A stretch of DNA of 64,000 nt from Pseudomonadota bacterium (GTDB lineage Bacteria; Pseudomonadota; Gammaproteobacteria; Burkholderiales; Methylophilaceae). Positions 25,859 to 33,759 of the stretch are shown in pieces. The notes under the pieces are model-generated. The model saw only the letters and a program-made list of their open reading frames with translations. It did no database searches and was not told the origin of the DNA. The translations under genes were made by a program, and so were the position numbers. Every line of letters begins with the position of its first letter. Within the stretch, counting starts at the first letter, position 1. The stretch is from contig JAKOVB010000089.1 in the NCBI GenBank assembly GCA_029782295.1, positions 248,001 through 312,000 on the forward strand, in the 5' to 3' direction.

Positions 25859-26224
25859 CTATTCCAATGCTTGAATCTTGGCGAGCAGGTCAGCCTGTGA
25901 AACAGGTTTGACCAGACAGTCTTTTGCACCCTGTCGTAACGCCCAGACGCGATCCGTAAGTTGCGCCTTGCCGGTGCAGACGATCACGGGAATATGGGCG
26001 GTGTCAGGATTATGGGTGACGGCGCGGGTGGTTTGAAACCCATTCAGGCCGGGCATCAGAACATCCATGAGAATCAGGTCCGGCATTTCCCGCTTGAGGT
26101 ATTCAAGGCAGGCTTCGCCGCAGTCCACCGCCGACACCTCGAACCCCGCGCTTTTAAGGATTTCGCTGAGATAGAAACTATCGGTTGCGGAATCATCTAC
26201 AACAAGAACTTTTCGGATGGCCAT
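25859..26224 (-). CDS. pilH: PilH: single-domain response regulator
   Basis: A 121-residue receiver domain only: acidic pair in VLVVDDSATDSFYLSEIL, phospho-Asp in PDLILMDVLMPGLNG, switch Thr in VIVCTGKAQ (the Thr/Ser position) and the conserved Lys in CLVKPVSQADLL. It is the phosphate sink or retraction-control regulator of the Chp system by homology. Assignment as PilH rather than PilG rests on gene order. Confidence 0.9.
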   Translation of the reverse strand: MAIRKVLVVDDSATDSFYLSEILKSAGFEVSAVDCGEACLEYLKREMPDLILMDVLMPGLNGFQTTRAVTHNPDTAHIPVIVCTGKAQLTDRVWALRQGAKDCLVKPVSQADLLAKIQALE

Positions 26225-26240
26225 ATGATGATCAACTGTT

Positions 26241-26639
26241 CTAATTATTGACGTAGGTTTTGACCGCAGCCAGCAGACTTTCCTGCGTGAACGGCTTGGT
26301 CAGATATTGATCCGACCCCACCATGCGTCCGCGCGCACGGTCAAACAAGCCGTCCTTGCTTGAGAGCATCACGACCGGGGTGGAATTGAAACGGGCGTTT
26401 TTCTTGATTAACGCACAGGTCTGATAGCCGTCGAGACGAGGCATCATGATATCGACGAAGATGACTTGCGGTTGGTAATCCGCAATCTTGGAAAGTGCAT
26501 CAAAACCATCTTCGGCAAGAATGACCGTGCATCCCGCCTGAGAGAGAAAGAGCTCAGCACTTTTTCGTATGGTGTTGCTGTCATCAATCACCATCACCTT
26601 TACGCCTGTCAGATCAACAACCTCGCCCACCTTGCTCAC
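26241..26639 (-). CDS. pilG: PilG: single-domain response regulator
   Basis: A 132-residue receiver domain. It has VMVIDDSNTIRKSAELFL, phospho-Asp in VIFVDIMMPRLDGYQT, Ser in VVMLSSKDG and Lys in YLTKPFTQESLL. The sequence closely follows PilG of other type IV pilus chemosensory systems. First gene of the operon. By homology it promotes pilus extension and, in pseudomonads, adenylate cyclase activation. Confidence 0.92.
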   Translation of the reverse strand: MSKVGEVVDLTGVKVMVIDDSNTIRKSAELFLSQAGCTVILAEDGFDALSKIADYQPQVIFVDIMMPRLDGYQTCALIKKNARFNSTPVVMLSSKDGLFDRARGRMVGSDQYLTKPFTQESLLAAVKTYVNN

Positions 26640-26956
26640 CCCTTGGTTGGTCCAAGTCGCAGGCTGACCCAGCCTCCGGCTTGTGATTATTCTTTACGCG
26701 CCCCCAGATAATGCTCCGCCATTCTATCCAGACTTTTCAAGACTGCGCAACAAATAATTAACCCGTTGAATATTTATTTTTGAATCGTATTGCAAAACAC
26801 AAGTGACCTGATGTTAAATACGGTAACAATCAAAATAATATTCGCCTCATGCACGGGAAAACATTAGGATAGAGCCGCAACTTTGCAGCCCACGCCAGTG
26901 CCATGCATTTCACGTTGAAGCGAGACACTGGATTTATTCTTTGGATTTAGAACATT
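26640..26956. promoter_or_regulatory. Divergent intergenic region between pilG and the FIST gene
   Basis: Holds no gene I can support. An AT-rich core (about 26750-26850) should contain promoters in both directions. Close to pilG a small perfect inverted repeat, CTTGG-TTGGT-CCAAG, lies at 26642-26656. No recognisable regulator box is seen. Confidence 0.4.
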
Positions 26957-28114
26957 ATGCTGATCAGACAAGAATCCGTTAGCGACAAGATGGCACTCAA
27001 GGACCTGCCGTCCACTTCCCCCTTGCCCAACGCAAGCCTCGTTCTCGTTTTCGGCTCGGTCAAGCGCTTTAGCGATTCGAAGCTTGCCGGTTTCCTCAAG
27101 GCACGTTACCCCGCCGCTCAAATCGTGGGCTGCACCACTGCCGGGGAAATCGGATCCAACAGCGTACATGATGACTCGCTGCAGATTACCGCGGTGTTCT
27201 GGGAGAAAACCGTACAACGCGCCACTCATGTCAAGGTGAACGGGATGCAAAGCTCGTTCGAGACCGGAGAACAACTGGCACGCCAACTGAAGTCGGACAG
27301 CCTGAAGGCAGTTCTGGCTTTCTCGGATGGATTGAATGTCAACGGATCGGAGCTGCTTAAGGGGCTCCAGAGTGTTCTGGGTGACACCCCGATCGTTGGG
27401 GGCATGGCCGGAGATAATGCGGCCTTTACCAAAACCCTCCAGCTTTTCAATGATGTCATTTCAGACAATCTCGTGATCGCAGTTGGTCTTTACGGCAACA
27501 ATCTCGTGACGGCAAGCGGTGCCCTGGGAGGCTGGAAACCCTATGGCCCGCCACGCAAGATCACCAAATCTAACAAGAATGTGGTGTATGAGCTTGATGG
27601 CAAGCCTGCCCTGCCCCTCTACAAGATGTATATCGGGGAACACTTTGCCAAGGGCTTGCCCGTCAGCGGACTCAAGTTTCCCTTTGCCGTGATCGGCGAA
27701 GGCAAGGAGGTCGAAACGGTACGCACATTGTTATCCATCGACCCCTCGAACAACAGCCTGACGTTCGCTGGTGACGTTCCGGAAGGAGAAACCGTACGCT
27801 TGTGTCAGACCAACCACGACCGCCTGGTGGAGGGCGCTGCGGGTGCGGCCGGGATGGTGAACAGCCACCTGACGGAAGCCAACATGCATGGTCAAGGCTT
27901 GGCCATTTGCGTCAGTTGTGTTGGCAGGAAACTGGTCATGGCCGAGCAGGTTGCAGACGAAATCAAGGCGGTTCATCAGATACTGGGACCGCAGACCATC
28001 CTGACCGGGTTTTATTCGAACGGAGAATTCAGCCCTCGTCCGAACACCACGGAAAACGCCTTGCATAATCAGACCATGACCATCGGCTACCTGACGGAAG
28101 ATCTGTACAGCTGA
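26957..28114 (+). CDS. FIST-domain sensor protein
   Basis: A 385-residue soluble protein. The FIST N domain spans about 25-215 (SLVLVFGSVKRF, IVGCTTAGEIGS, DTPIVGGMAGDNAAF). The FIST C domain follows to the end (GKPALPLYKMYIGEHFAKGLP, FPFAVIGEG, GLAICVSCVGRKLVMAEQVADEI, TGFYSNGEFSP). FIST proteins are ligand-sensing modules, proposed to bind amino acids, and are often linked to chemotaxis or c-di-GMP pathways. Here the gene is divergent from pilG, which fits a link with the Chp system. No output domain is attached, so it must work through a partner. The start lacks a strong ribosome-binding site; an ATG at 26990 is possible. Confidence 0.9.
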   Translation: MLIRQESVSDKMALKDLPSTSPLPNASLVLVFGSVKRFSDSKLAGFLKARYPAAQIVGCTTAGEIGSNSVHDDSLQITAVFWEKTVQRATHVKVNGMQSSFETGEQLARQLKSDSLKAVLAFSDGLNVNGSELLKGLQSVLGDTPIVGGMAGDNAAFTKTLQLFNDVISDNLVIAVGLYGNNLVTASGALGGWKPYGPPRKITKSNKNVVYELDGKPALPLYKMYIGEHFAKGLPVSGLKFPFAVIGEGKEVETVRTLLSIDPSNNSLTFAGDVPEGETVRLCQTNHDRLVEGAAGAAGMVNSHLTEANMHGQGLAICVSCVGRKLVMAEQVADEIKAVHQILGPQTILTGFYSNGEFSPRPNTTENALHNQTMTIGYLTEDLYS

Positions 28115-28130
28115 TCAAGGAAGTACCTGA

Positions 28131-28160
28131 AAAAAAGCCCGCATCAAGCGGGCTTTTTTT
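28131..28160. terminator. Bidirectional terminator
   Basis: Stem GCCCGC/GCGGGC with a five-base loop, flanked by six A on the left and seven T on the right. It serves the FIST gene on the plus strand and the convergent pyrophosphohydrolase on the minus strand. Confidence 0.9.
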
Positions 28161-28172
28161 ACTTGGATGCAT

Positions 28173-28532
28173 TCATTCGTACTCAGTGTACTTCGCGTTG
28201 CTACCACGAACTTTTTCCGCGGGGTACTTTGCGGCGTTGAGTGCCATCTTGGCATGCGCAGCATCGATCAGGTCAATCCCCAGCACATCGGACATCCGCA
28301 GGAGGTAAATGAAAGTATCTGCAATCTCATGTGCGACCTGCTCACGCTTACTTTCCGGGATGACCCTGCTTTCATGCTCCGTGAGCCATTGGAAATGCTC
28401 GACGAGTTCAGCCGCTTCGACAATCATCGCCATGGCAAGGTTCTTGGGGGAATGGAACTGTTCCCAGTCCCGTTCCCTGACAAATTCCCTCAAGCGATCA
28501 CGCAACTGCTCAAGTCGATCCTTATTCGACAT
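28173..28532 (-). CDS. MazG-like nucleotide pyrophosphohydrolase (RS21-C6 type)
   Basis: A 119-residue all-helical protein starting at ATG 28532. The metal-binding acidic motifs of the MazG/RS21-C6 group are visible: AMIVEAAELVEHFQWL (ExxE) and EIADTFIYLLRMSDVLGIDL (ExxD). Relatives hydrolyse non-canonical dNTPs such as modified dCTP to the monophosphate. It follows the rRNA methyltransferase gene with a gap of two bases and is probably in one transcript with it. Confidence 0.9.
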   Translation of the reverse strand: MSNKDRLEQLRDRLREFVRERDWEQFHSPKNLAMAMIVEAAELVEHFQWLTEHESRVIPESKREQVAHEIADTFIYLLRMSDVLGIDLIDAAHAKMALNAAKYPAEKVRGSNAKYTEYE

Positions 28533-28534
28533 GC

Positions 28535-29692
28535 TCAATCCTTTTCCGGCTTGCGGTTGCTTCCTGCCACCATCTTGATCTCGAACAGCCGGCATTCCAA
28601 GGGGCCGTTGAACAACGGAATCTTTCTAGAGGGTGCGAGGCGCATCAACTTGGGCAGTCGCATATCCGAGGTCAGGAAATAGGTATTCCAACCCGCAAAC
28701 TTGCGTTTGAGCACTTCGCCGATCTTCGGATATAGCGCGGCCAGCTCTTCCTGCTCTCCAATGCGGACACCATAGGGCGGATTGGCTATCAGCGTACCCC
28801 GTTCGGCCGGAGCGTCCACCTGCGCAATATCCTTCTGCGTAAGCCACACTGCCTCCAGCAGATCGGCCTGCTCCAGATTCTGCTTGGCCACACGCACGGC
28901 ACGCAGATCGGTATCGCTACCGTAAATCTCTTGAAACTCGACCGGTTTGGCGCGTGCTTTTGCGGCCTGCCGCATCTCGCGCCAGGCAACGGCATCGAAG
29001 TTTTCCAGTTTTTCAAAACCGAAGGTACGCCCACTCCCCGGCGCAATATCGAGCGCCATCATGGCCGCTTCCAGCAGGAAGGTCCCACTACCGCACATAG
29101 GATCCAGCAAGGGGGTACCCGGTTGCCACCCGGTCAACTTGAGAATGCCTGCGGCCAGGTTTTCGCGCAACGGAGCCTCGACGCTGGAGCGACGCAAACC
29201 ACGCTGGTAAAGCGCGTTACCGGAAGTATCCAAATAGAGTCGGTATTCGTCGGCGGTCAGATAGGCGTGGATGCGCACATCCGGCTGACGGGTATCGATA
29301 TTGGGGCGGGAGCCACCCGCCTCACGAAACTTGTCGCACACCGCATCCTTGATCCGCAGGGTGACAAACTCCAGGCTCTTCAGCGGACACTTGACCGCAG
29401 TGACCTTGACCATGAAGGAACGTTCGACCTTGAACCAGGTCGGCCAAGGCAAGCCCATGGCCGCCTGATAAAGATCATCCTCGCTGCGGTACTTGCCGCG
29501 ACCGACCAGCCAGAGCACACGGGTCGCTACCCGGCTTTCCAGGTTGGCACGATAGGCCAGCAACAGGTCACCGGCGAAACCGACTCCACCATCGGTCGGC
29601 GCGAGGGACTGCGCTCCGATGGATTTCAGTTCATCGACGAGAATGGACTCAAGACCGCGAGGACAAGTCGCGAAATACTGATGGGTCGCCAC
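28535..29692 (-). CDS. rlmL: THUMP-domain 23S rRNA guanine-N2 methyltransferase (RlmL-like)
   Basis: A 385-residue enzyme. I use the GTG at 29692, located two bases after the stop of the upstream gene; no ATG fits. A ferredoxin-like and THUMP region is at about 1-160 (FATCPRGLESILVDELKSIGA, FMVKVTAVKCPLKSLEF). The Rossmann methyltransferase follows with LLDPMCGSGTFLLEAA and the catalytic NPPYG. It matches the N-terminal half of E. coli RlmKL, which makes m2G2445; the RlmK half is absent, as is common outside enterics. Exact target base is inferred from homology. Confidence 0.9.
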   Translation of the reverse strand: MATHQYFATCPRGLESILVDELKSIGAQSLAPTDGGVGFAGDLLLAYRANLESRVATRVLWLVGRGKYRSEDDLYQAAMGLPWPTWFKVERSFMVKVTAVKCPLKSLEFVTLRIKDAVCDKFREAGGSRPNIDTRQPDVRIHAYLTADEYRLYLDTSGNALYQRGLRRSSVEAPLRENLAAGILKLTGWQPGTPLLDPMCGSGTFLLEAAMMALDIAPGSGRTFGFEKLENFDAVAWREMRQAAKARAKPVEFQEIYGSDTDLRAVRVAKQNLEQADLLEAVWLTQKDIAQVDAPAERGTLIANPPYGVRIGEQEELAALYPKIGEVLKRKFAGWNTYFLTSDMRLPKLMRLAPSRKIPLFNGPLECRLFEIKMVAGSNRKPEKD

Positions 29693-29694
29693 GC

Positions 29695-30090
29695 TCAGAG
29701 CTTGGGAGTGGATTCGTGGGCATACATCTTTTCGTGCTGCCCCTGGCAGCCGATGCAGCGGGTGGCATGCGGCACGGCCAGTAAGCGCGGCAGGCCGATT
29801 TCGGCACCGCACTCCTCGCAATCACCGTAATCGGCGCCAGAAATGCGCTTCTGGGCAGATTCCACCTGGGTGAGTTCTTCAACCTGGCGACGTACGATGG
29901 CGATATCGTGGTCGACCAGCATGTCAGCTACCGAAGCATCGCCAGCATCGGTCACCTCCCCGGCCAGGTCGGCAAAATGCTCATGCCCGGAGCGCTCGAG
30001 TTCGACGCGGATTTCTTCGGTGAGTTGTGCACGGCGGGCAGCCAGTGCAGTGGAGATTTGTTGTTTCTGTTCGACAGTCAATGCTGACAT
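29695..30090 (-). CDS. TraR/DksA-family zinc-finger protein
   Basis: A 131-residue protein with a long N-terminal coiled coil (QKQQISTALAARRAQLTEEIRVELERS) and a C-terminal C4 zinc finger (CEECGAEIG, then CIGCQ). DksA and relatives enter the RNA polymerase secondary channel. The coiled-coil tip (VTDAGDASVADML) lacks the exact DksA DxxDxA spacing, so this is a paralogue rather than classic DksA. It is followed directly by the RlmL-like gene. Confidence 0.88.
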   Translation of the reverse strand: MSALTVEQKQQISTALAARRAQLTEEIRVELERSGHEHFADLAGEVTDAGDASVADMLVDHDIAIVRRQVEELTQVESAQKRISGADYGDCEECGAEIGLPRLLAVPHATRCIGCQGQHEKMYAHESTPKL

Positions 30091-30101
30091 GATATTTCTC
30101 T

Positions 30102-30890
30102 CTAAAGGATCAATCGATTTGAAGTATTGGGGTTATTATCCCGCAGGCGCTCGACAAACTCCAGAAACTCGATCTTGTAGTCCTGCGCAAGCAGCCTGGC
30201 CCGCTCCCGCAGGCTGGTCCAGCGCAAGTCCGCGGGTGGCCTTTTGAAGGCGAACACTACGATATTCCCGGGTCGGCCGGTCGGCATCACCAGGACACGA
30301 TGGTCGAAGCTCTGCTCGATGCGTTGAAGGTAGATATCAAAATTCTTGTCGCTTCCCCAGAGATTGGCGGCGAGAATCCCGTCCGAATGCAAGGCGTCGG
30401 CCACGGCATCGAAAAAAGTCTGTGAGTACAGATCCGGAGGCACCCCTCTGCCATCGAAAATATCGAGGATAAGAACATCGGTGGTATCAGGATTTTCCAG
30501 TACGAACGCCGCGCCGTCTCCTTCGATCACTTGCAGCCGGTCGTCGTCCGGAGGCAGCATGAAATGGCTGCGCGCCACCTCGATCACCCCTGGATTGATA
30601 TCGACCACCCGGGTGCGAATCTCCCGCAGATAGTAATGGATGAATTTCGGAATGGATCCCCCGCCCAAGCCGAGGACCAATACGTCCTCAACCTGCCGCT
30701 TGAACAACAGGAAGGACATGATGCCGCGGGAATAGGTCAGTTCCAGATCATAAGGCGCGGCGACGCGCATCGAACTCTGGATTGTCGATGACCCGAGGTG
30801 CAGGGAACGCACACCATCCATTTCCGTTACCTCGATGGCATCGTCCTTGGGCCCGAAGCGTGACGGTTTTCTTGAATTGAATCTGAACAT
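30102..30890 (-). CDS. Spermidine-synthase-like (SpeE fold) protein
   Basis: A 262-residue Rossmann protein. It keeps the SpeE layout: ELTYSRGIMSFLLF, glycine loop LGLGGGSIPKF, acidic residue in RTRVVDINPGVIEVARSHF, and LILDIFDGRGVPPDLYSQTFF. Differences from true aminopropyltransferases matter: GGGDGG is replaced by GGGSIP, and the active-site block DSTDP by DIFDG. It may therefore be a SAM-dependent methyltransferase or an enzyme of unknown specificity. It is divergent from the DMT/SMR pair and lies eleven bases before the DksA-like gene. Confidence 0.82.
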   Translation of the reverse strand: MFRFNSRKPSRFGPKDDAIEVTEMDGVRSLHLGSSTIQSSMRVAAPYDLELTYSRGIMSFLLFKRQVEDVLVLGLGGGSIPKFIHYYLREIRTRVVDINPGVIEVARSHFMLPPDDDRLQVIEGDGAAFVLENPDTTDVLILDIFDGRGVPPDLYSQTFFDAVADALHSDGILAANLWGSDKNFDIYLQRIEQSFDHRVLVMPTGRPGNIVVFAFKRPPADLRWTSLRERARLLAQDYKIEFLEFVERLRDNNPNTSNRLIL

Positions 30891-30981
30891 GATAGGCCGC
30901 TATTTTAGCAGGCCTGCGCAACGATGATTTGAGTCCGGTTGCCGAGGTAAGGTATGCTCCAGCAATCTTCATCGCAGGGTA

Positions 30982-31344
30982 ATGAACTTGTCTTCGACCG
31001 CACTCTTGTTCTGGCTGCTCAACATCACGCTGGATACTGCCGGGCACCTTGCCCTGAAATCGGCCGCCATCGCCGAACACGAAACGGAATGGGGGCGCTG
31101 GAAAGCCATGCTGAGCTCTTTGCCGCTGTGGATCGGCATCAGCTGCTTCGGCCTGGAATTCCTGGTCTGGCTCGCGCTGCTCTCACTGGTTCCGCTATCG
31201 CTCGCCATGCTGATCGGTTCCATCAACATCGTGGTGGTCATGCTGGCTGGCAAGATGCTGTTCCATGAACGCCTCGACCGCATGCGTGTCGCCGGCATGT
31301 GGTGCATCAGCATCGGCGTGGCCCTGGCGGGAGGGTTTGCATGA
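30982..31344 (+). CDS. Small DMT/SMR-type membrane protein A
   Basis: A 120-residue protein with four predicted membrane helices (about 5-20, 43-60, 68-85 and 99-118), the size of SMR/EamA half-transporters such as EmrE, MdtI and ArnE. The closing GMWCISIGVALAGGF is typical. Its stop overlaps the start of a second protein of the same kind (ATGA at 31341), so the two very likely form a heterodimer. Possible cargo from known pairs is polyamines (MdtIJ) or a lipid-linked amino sugar (ArnEF). Which applies is unknown. Confidence 0.85.
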   Translation: MNLSSTALLFWLLNITLDTAGHLALKSAAIAEHETEWGRWKAMLSSLPLWIGISCFGLEFLVWLALLSLVPLSLAMLIGSINIVVVMLAGKMLFHERLDRMRVAGMWCISIGVALAGGFA

Positions 31345-31727
31345 GTACCAAACGGTTCTACATCCTCGGCTTCGGCGCACTGATGCTGTTCGATACGCTC
31401 ACGCAGGTTTCATTCAAGTTGGCGTCTACGCACGCCGGCGAGTTCCAGCTTGCCTGGGAATGGCTGATCCAGGTATTTCACAACTACTGGATCTTCGGTG
31501 CAGTCATCGGTTATGTCGGCTCATTCATTACCTGGATGACGTTACTCAAGCATGCACCAGTCGGGCCGGCATTCGCCGCTTCTCACCTGGAAGTGGTGAC
31601 GGTACTAGGCATCTCCGTGCTTTACTTCGGCGAGCATCTGTCATGGGTACAGGTCATCGGCGCTTCGCTGATCGTGGTCGGCATCCTGTGCCTGAGCAAG
31701 AGCGAAGCGGAACATCCGCATGCGTGA
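31341..31727 (+). CDS. Small DMT/SMR-type membrane protein B
   Basis: A 128-residue partner of the preceding gene, with four hydrophobic segments (FYILGFGALMLFDTLTQ, IFGAVIGYVGSFITWM, AFAASHLEVVTVLGISVLYF, VIGASLIVVGILCL). The Glu in ASHLEVVTVLGIS and the helix-4 motif follow DMT-superfamily style. It starts within the stop codon of partner A and overlaps the aminotransferase gene start by eight bases. All three genes form one operon. Confidence 0.85.
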   Translation: MSTKRFYILGFGALMLFDTLTQVSFKLASTHAGEFQLAWEWLIQVFHNYWIFGAVIGYVGSFITWMTLLKHAPVGPAFAASHLEVVTVLGISVLYFGEHLSWVQVIGASLIVVGILCLSKSEAEHPHA

Positions 31728-32913
31728 AGTGCCACCGACCGCCGGCTTGCCGCTGGTGTGGCGGGATCTTATTCCCGCCGGCCATCACCTTGAGCACGAC
31801 CTCGCAGACTTCCTGCAAGTACCGGAAGTGCAGATCACATGTTCAGGTACCGCCGCTCAGATCATCACCCTCAGGACCATCCAGCGCGAAAGCAAACGCC
31901 GCAAGGTCATCCTGCCCGCGTACACCTGCCCGCTGGTCGCACTCGCTGTCCTGCATTGCGGTCTGGACCCAGTGTTGTGCGACCTCGCACCCGGCCATTT
32001 CGATTTCGACCCGGTCAAGCTGTCAGCATTATGCGATGACGATACCCTGGCTATCGTCGCCACCCATCTCGGCGGGCGCGTGGCGAATCTCGACCTGATA
32101 CTTGAACTGGCCAGCGATTATGGCATCTGGGTCCTCGAAGATGCCGCCCAGTCGCTGGGCGCCACCTGGGAAGGCCAACCGGTGGGCATGATCGGTGACG
32201 CCGGGTTTTACAGCATGGCCGTGGGAAAAGGTCTCACGACCTATGAAGGTGGCATCCTGCTCACCCGTGACGCCACGCTGCGCACGCAACTTAAGTCGAC
32301 CGCTGCTGACATTGCCCCTTTCAAATGGAACTGGGAACTGATGCGTAGCGTGGAGCTACTTGGCTATGCCGCACTTTACCAGCCATGGGGACTGCCGCTC
32401 GCCTATGGCCTGCCGCTACGCCGCGCATTGAAGCAAGGCCATCTGATCGAAGCGGTCGGCGATGATTTCTCCGATGACATCCCGTTGCACCAGGTTGGCA
32501 GTTGGCGCAAAGCCGTCGGCGCGAATGCCTTGAAGCGCCTACCGGATTTCATCCGGAATACGGGCGCACGCGCTTCGGAACGGCTGGCAAGGCTGTCTGC
32601 CATCCCGGGCATATCGGTCCTGACTGACACCTGGGGCGGACAAGGGACCTGGCCGTTCTTCATGGTATTGATGCCGAACGCCCGGGCTCGGGACGCAGCA
32701 TTGGCCAGACTGTGGGAAAGTGGCCAGGGTGTCAGCCGGCTCTATATCCATGCCCTGCCGGACTACCCCTACCTGCAGGGGCGGCTGATCAACACTGACA
32801 CACCCTGTGCGCGGGACTTTGCCAGCCGCATGCTGACAGTTTCAAACAGCCTTTGGCTGGACGACGATGCCTTTGCACGCATCCTGACCGAGATTGCATC
32901 CTCAGCCAGCTAG
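31720..32913 (+). CDS. DegT/DnrJ/EryC1/StrS-family aminotransferase
   Basis: A 397-residue fold-type I PLP enzyme. The phosphate-cradle TCSGTAAQI is near 40-48. D141 lies in VLEDAAQSLGATWEGQPVG. The Schiff-base K170 lies in FYSMAVGKGLTTYEGGIL, matching the family pattern KxxTTGEGG with a Tyr replacing Gly. Members transfer an amino group to keto-sugars or other ketones, as ArnB does. Linked by overlap to the SMR-type pair, and its 3' end overlaps the convergent arginase-fold gene by 12 bases. A keto-sugar or a ketoacyl product of the neighbouring operon could be its substrate. Confidence 0.88.
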   Translation: MREVPPTAGLPLVWRDLIPAGHHLEHDLADFLQVPEVQITCSGTAAQIITLRTIQRESKRRKVILPAYTCPLVALAVLHCGLDPVLCDLAPGHFDFDPVKLSALCDDDTLAIVATHLGGRVANLDLILELASDYGIWVLEDAAQSLGATWEGQPVGMIGDAGFYSMAVGKGLTTYEGGILLTRDATLRTQLKSTAADIAPFKWNWELMRSVELLGYAALYQPWGLPLAYGLPLRRALKQGHLIEAVGDDFSDDIPLHQVGSWRKAVGANALKRLPDFIRNTGARASERLARLSAIPGISVLTDTWGGQGTWPFFMVLMPNARARDAALARLWESGQGVSRLYIHALPDYPYLQGRLINTDTPCARDFASRMLTVSNSLWLDDDAFARILTEIASSAS

Positions 32914-33759
32914 CCAGCCGAGTATCTGCTGATTGACCTGCTGATGCTGCGCCTGCCAGCGTGCCAGCTTATTGGCTTCCATCTCGGCCTGTCCGTCCAG
33001 CCCGCTGAGCAGTCGCTTGAACCGGCTCTGGTAGTGATAAACCGATACTTCGCCGGTCACATCGCTACCGACGATACGCGTCCTGAACAGGTCAATGGCC
33101 GAGCGCATCTCATACAGCCGCATCACCCCCTGATCCCAGTTGGTCTGCACATCTTCGGGCGACAGTACATCCTTGTCGATCGTCAGATACACGGGCTCTC
33201 TGGAACGGCCGATTTCGCCGGCAAAAGCCTCCAGCATCAACGCCGTGCTTTCGAATGACCGGCTTTGCGTGATGCCTAGCCCTTTCATCCAGCCCAGATT
33301 CCTTCCAACGCACCAGTAACGTACCTTCCCCGACCGCAGGTTGCGCAGATGGTTTTCCCATCCGTGAGCCGCCTCGACATCGCGCGAGGTGATGCCAAGG
33401 ACATGGACGCGGGAGACAAAAGGCAGGCGGCTGACATGCCAAACCCAGGAACCGCAATGGATACCGAAAGGATAACGCATGTTGTCAGGATGGTTGTCGA
33501 ACAGCACGACCTGCAGCGGGTGACCCAGAGCAGCGTAACGCTTGATCAGCAAATAGCTGAGGTGATGGTAGTCGCCACTCCCCATGAATATGGTCTCCGG
33601 CGACATCTCGGCAAACTCCCCCAACGCAATATCCAGCATGCCGAACAGACTCCTGGTGCATCCGAACCGGATACCCTCCTGCCAATGACCGAGTGCGAGA
33701 CGCCGCTCGCCGGCCAACGGCATGACTGCACCATCGAAATCAAGAATGCGCGGATTCAT
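32902..33759 (-). CDS. Divergent arginase/ureohydrolase-fold protein
   Basis: A 285-residue protein, last gene of the ACP operon. Start at ATG 33759 (overlap of 20 bases with the upstream gene); 33807 is a longer option. Three segments match the ureohydrolase metal motifs in order: MGSGDYHHLSY for GGDHS, LFDNHPDNM for DAHxD, and LTIDKDVLSPED for SxDxDxxDP. All likely Mn ligands (His and Asp) are retained, but surrounding residues differ from arginases and agmatinases. The activity is probably hydrolysis of a C-N bond in an unknown substrate; I do not recognise a named family. Confidence 0.65.
   Translation of the reverse strand: MNPRILDFDGAVMPLAGERRLALGHWQEGIRFGCTRSLFGMLDIALGEFAEMSPETIFMGSGDYHHLSYLLIKRYAALGHPLQVVLFDNHPDNMRYPFGIHCGSWVWHVSRLPFVSRVHVLGITSRDVEAAHGWENHLRNLRSGKVRYWCVGRNLGWMKGLGITQSRSFESTALMLEAFAGEIGRSREPVYLTIDKDVLSPEDVQTNWDQGVMRLYEMRSAIDLFRTRIVGSDVTGEVSVYHYQSRFKRLLSGLDGQAEMEANKLARWQAQHQQVNQQILGWLAG

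Noticed and set aside
30102-30890. Calling this gene speE (spermidine synthase)
   Set aside because: Key active-site residues differ (GGGSIP, DIFDG), so only a SpeE-fold description is supported.
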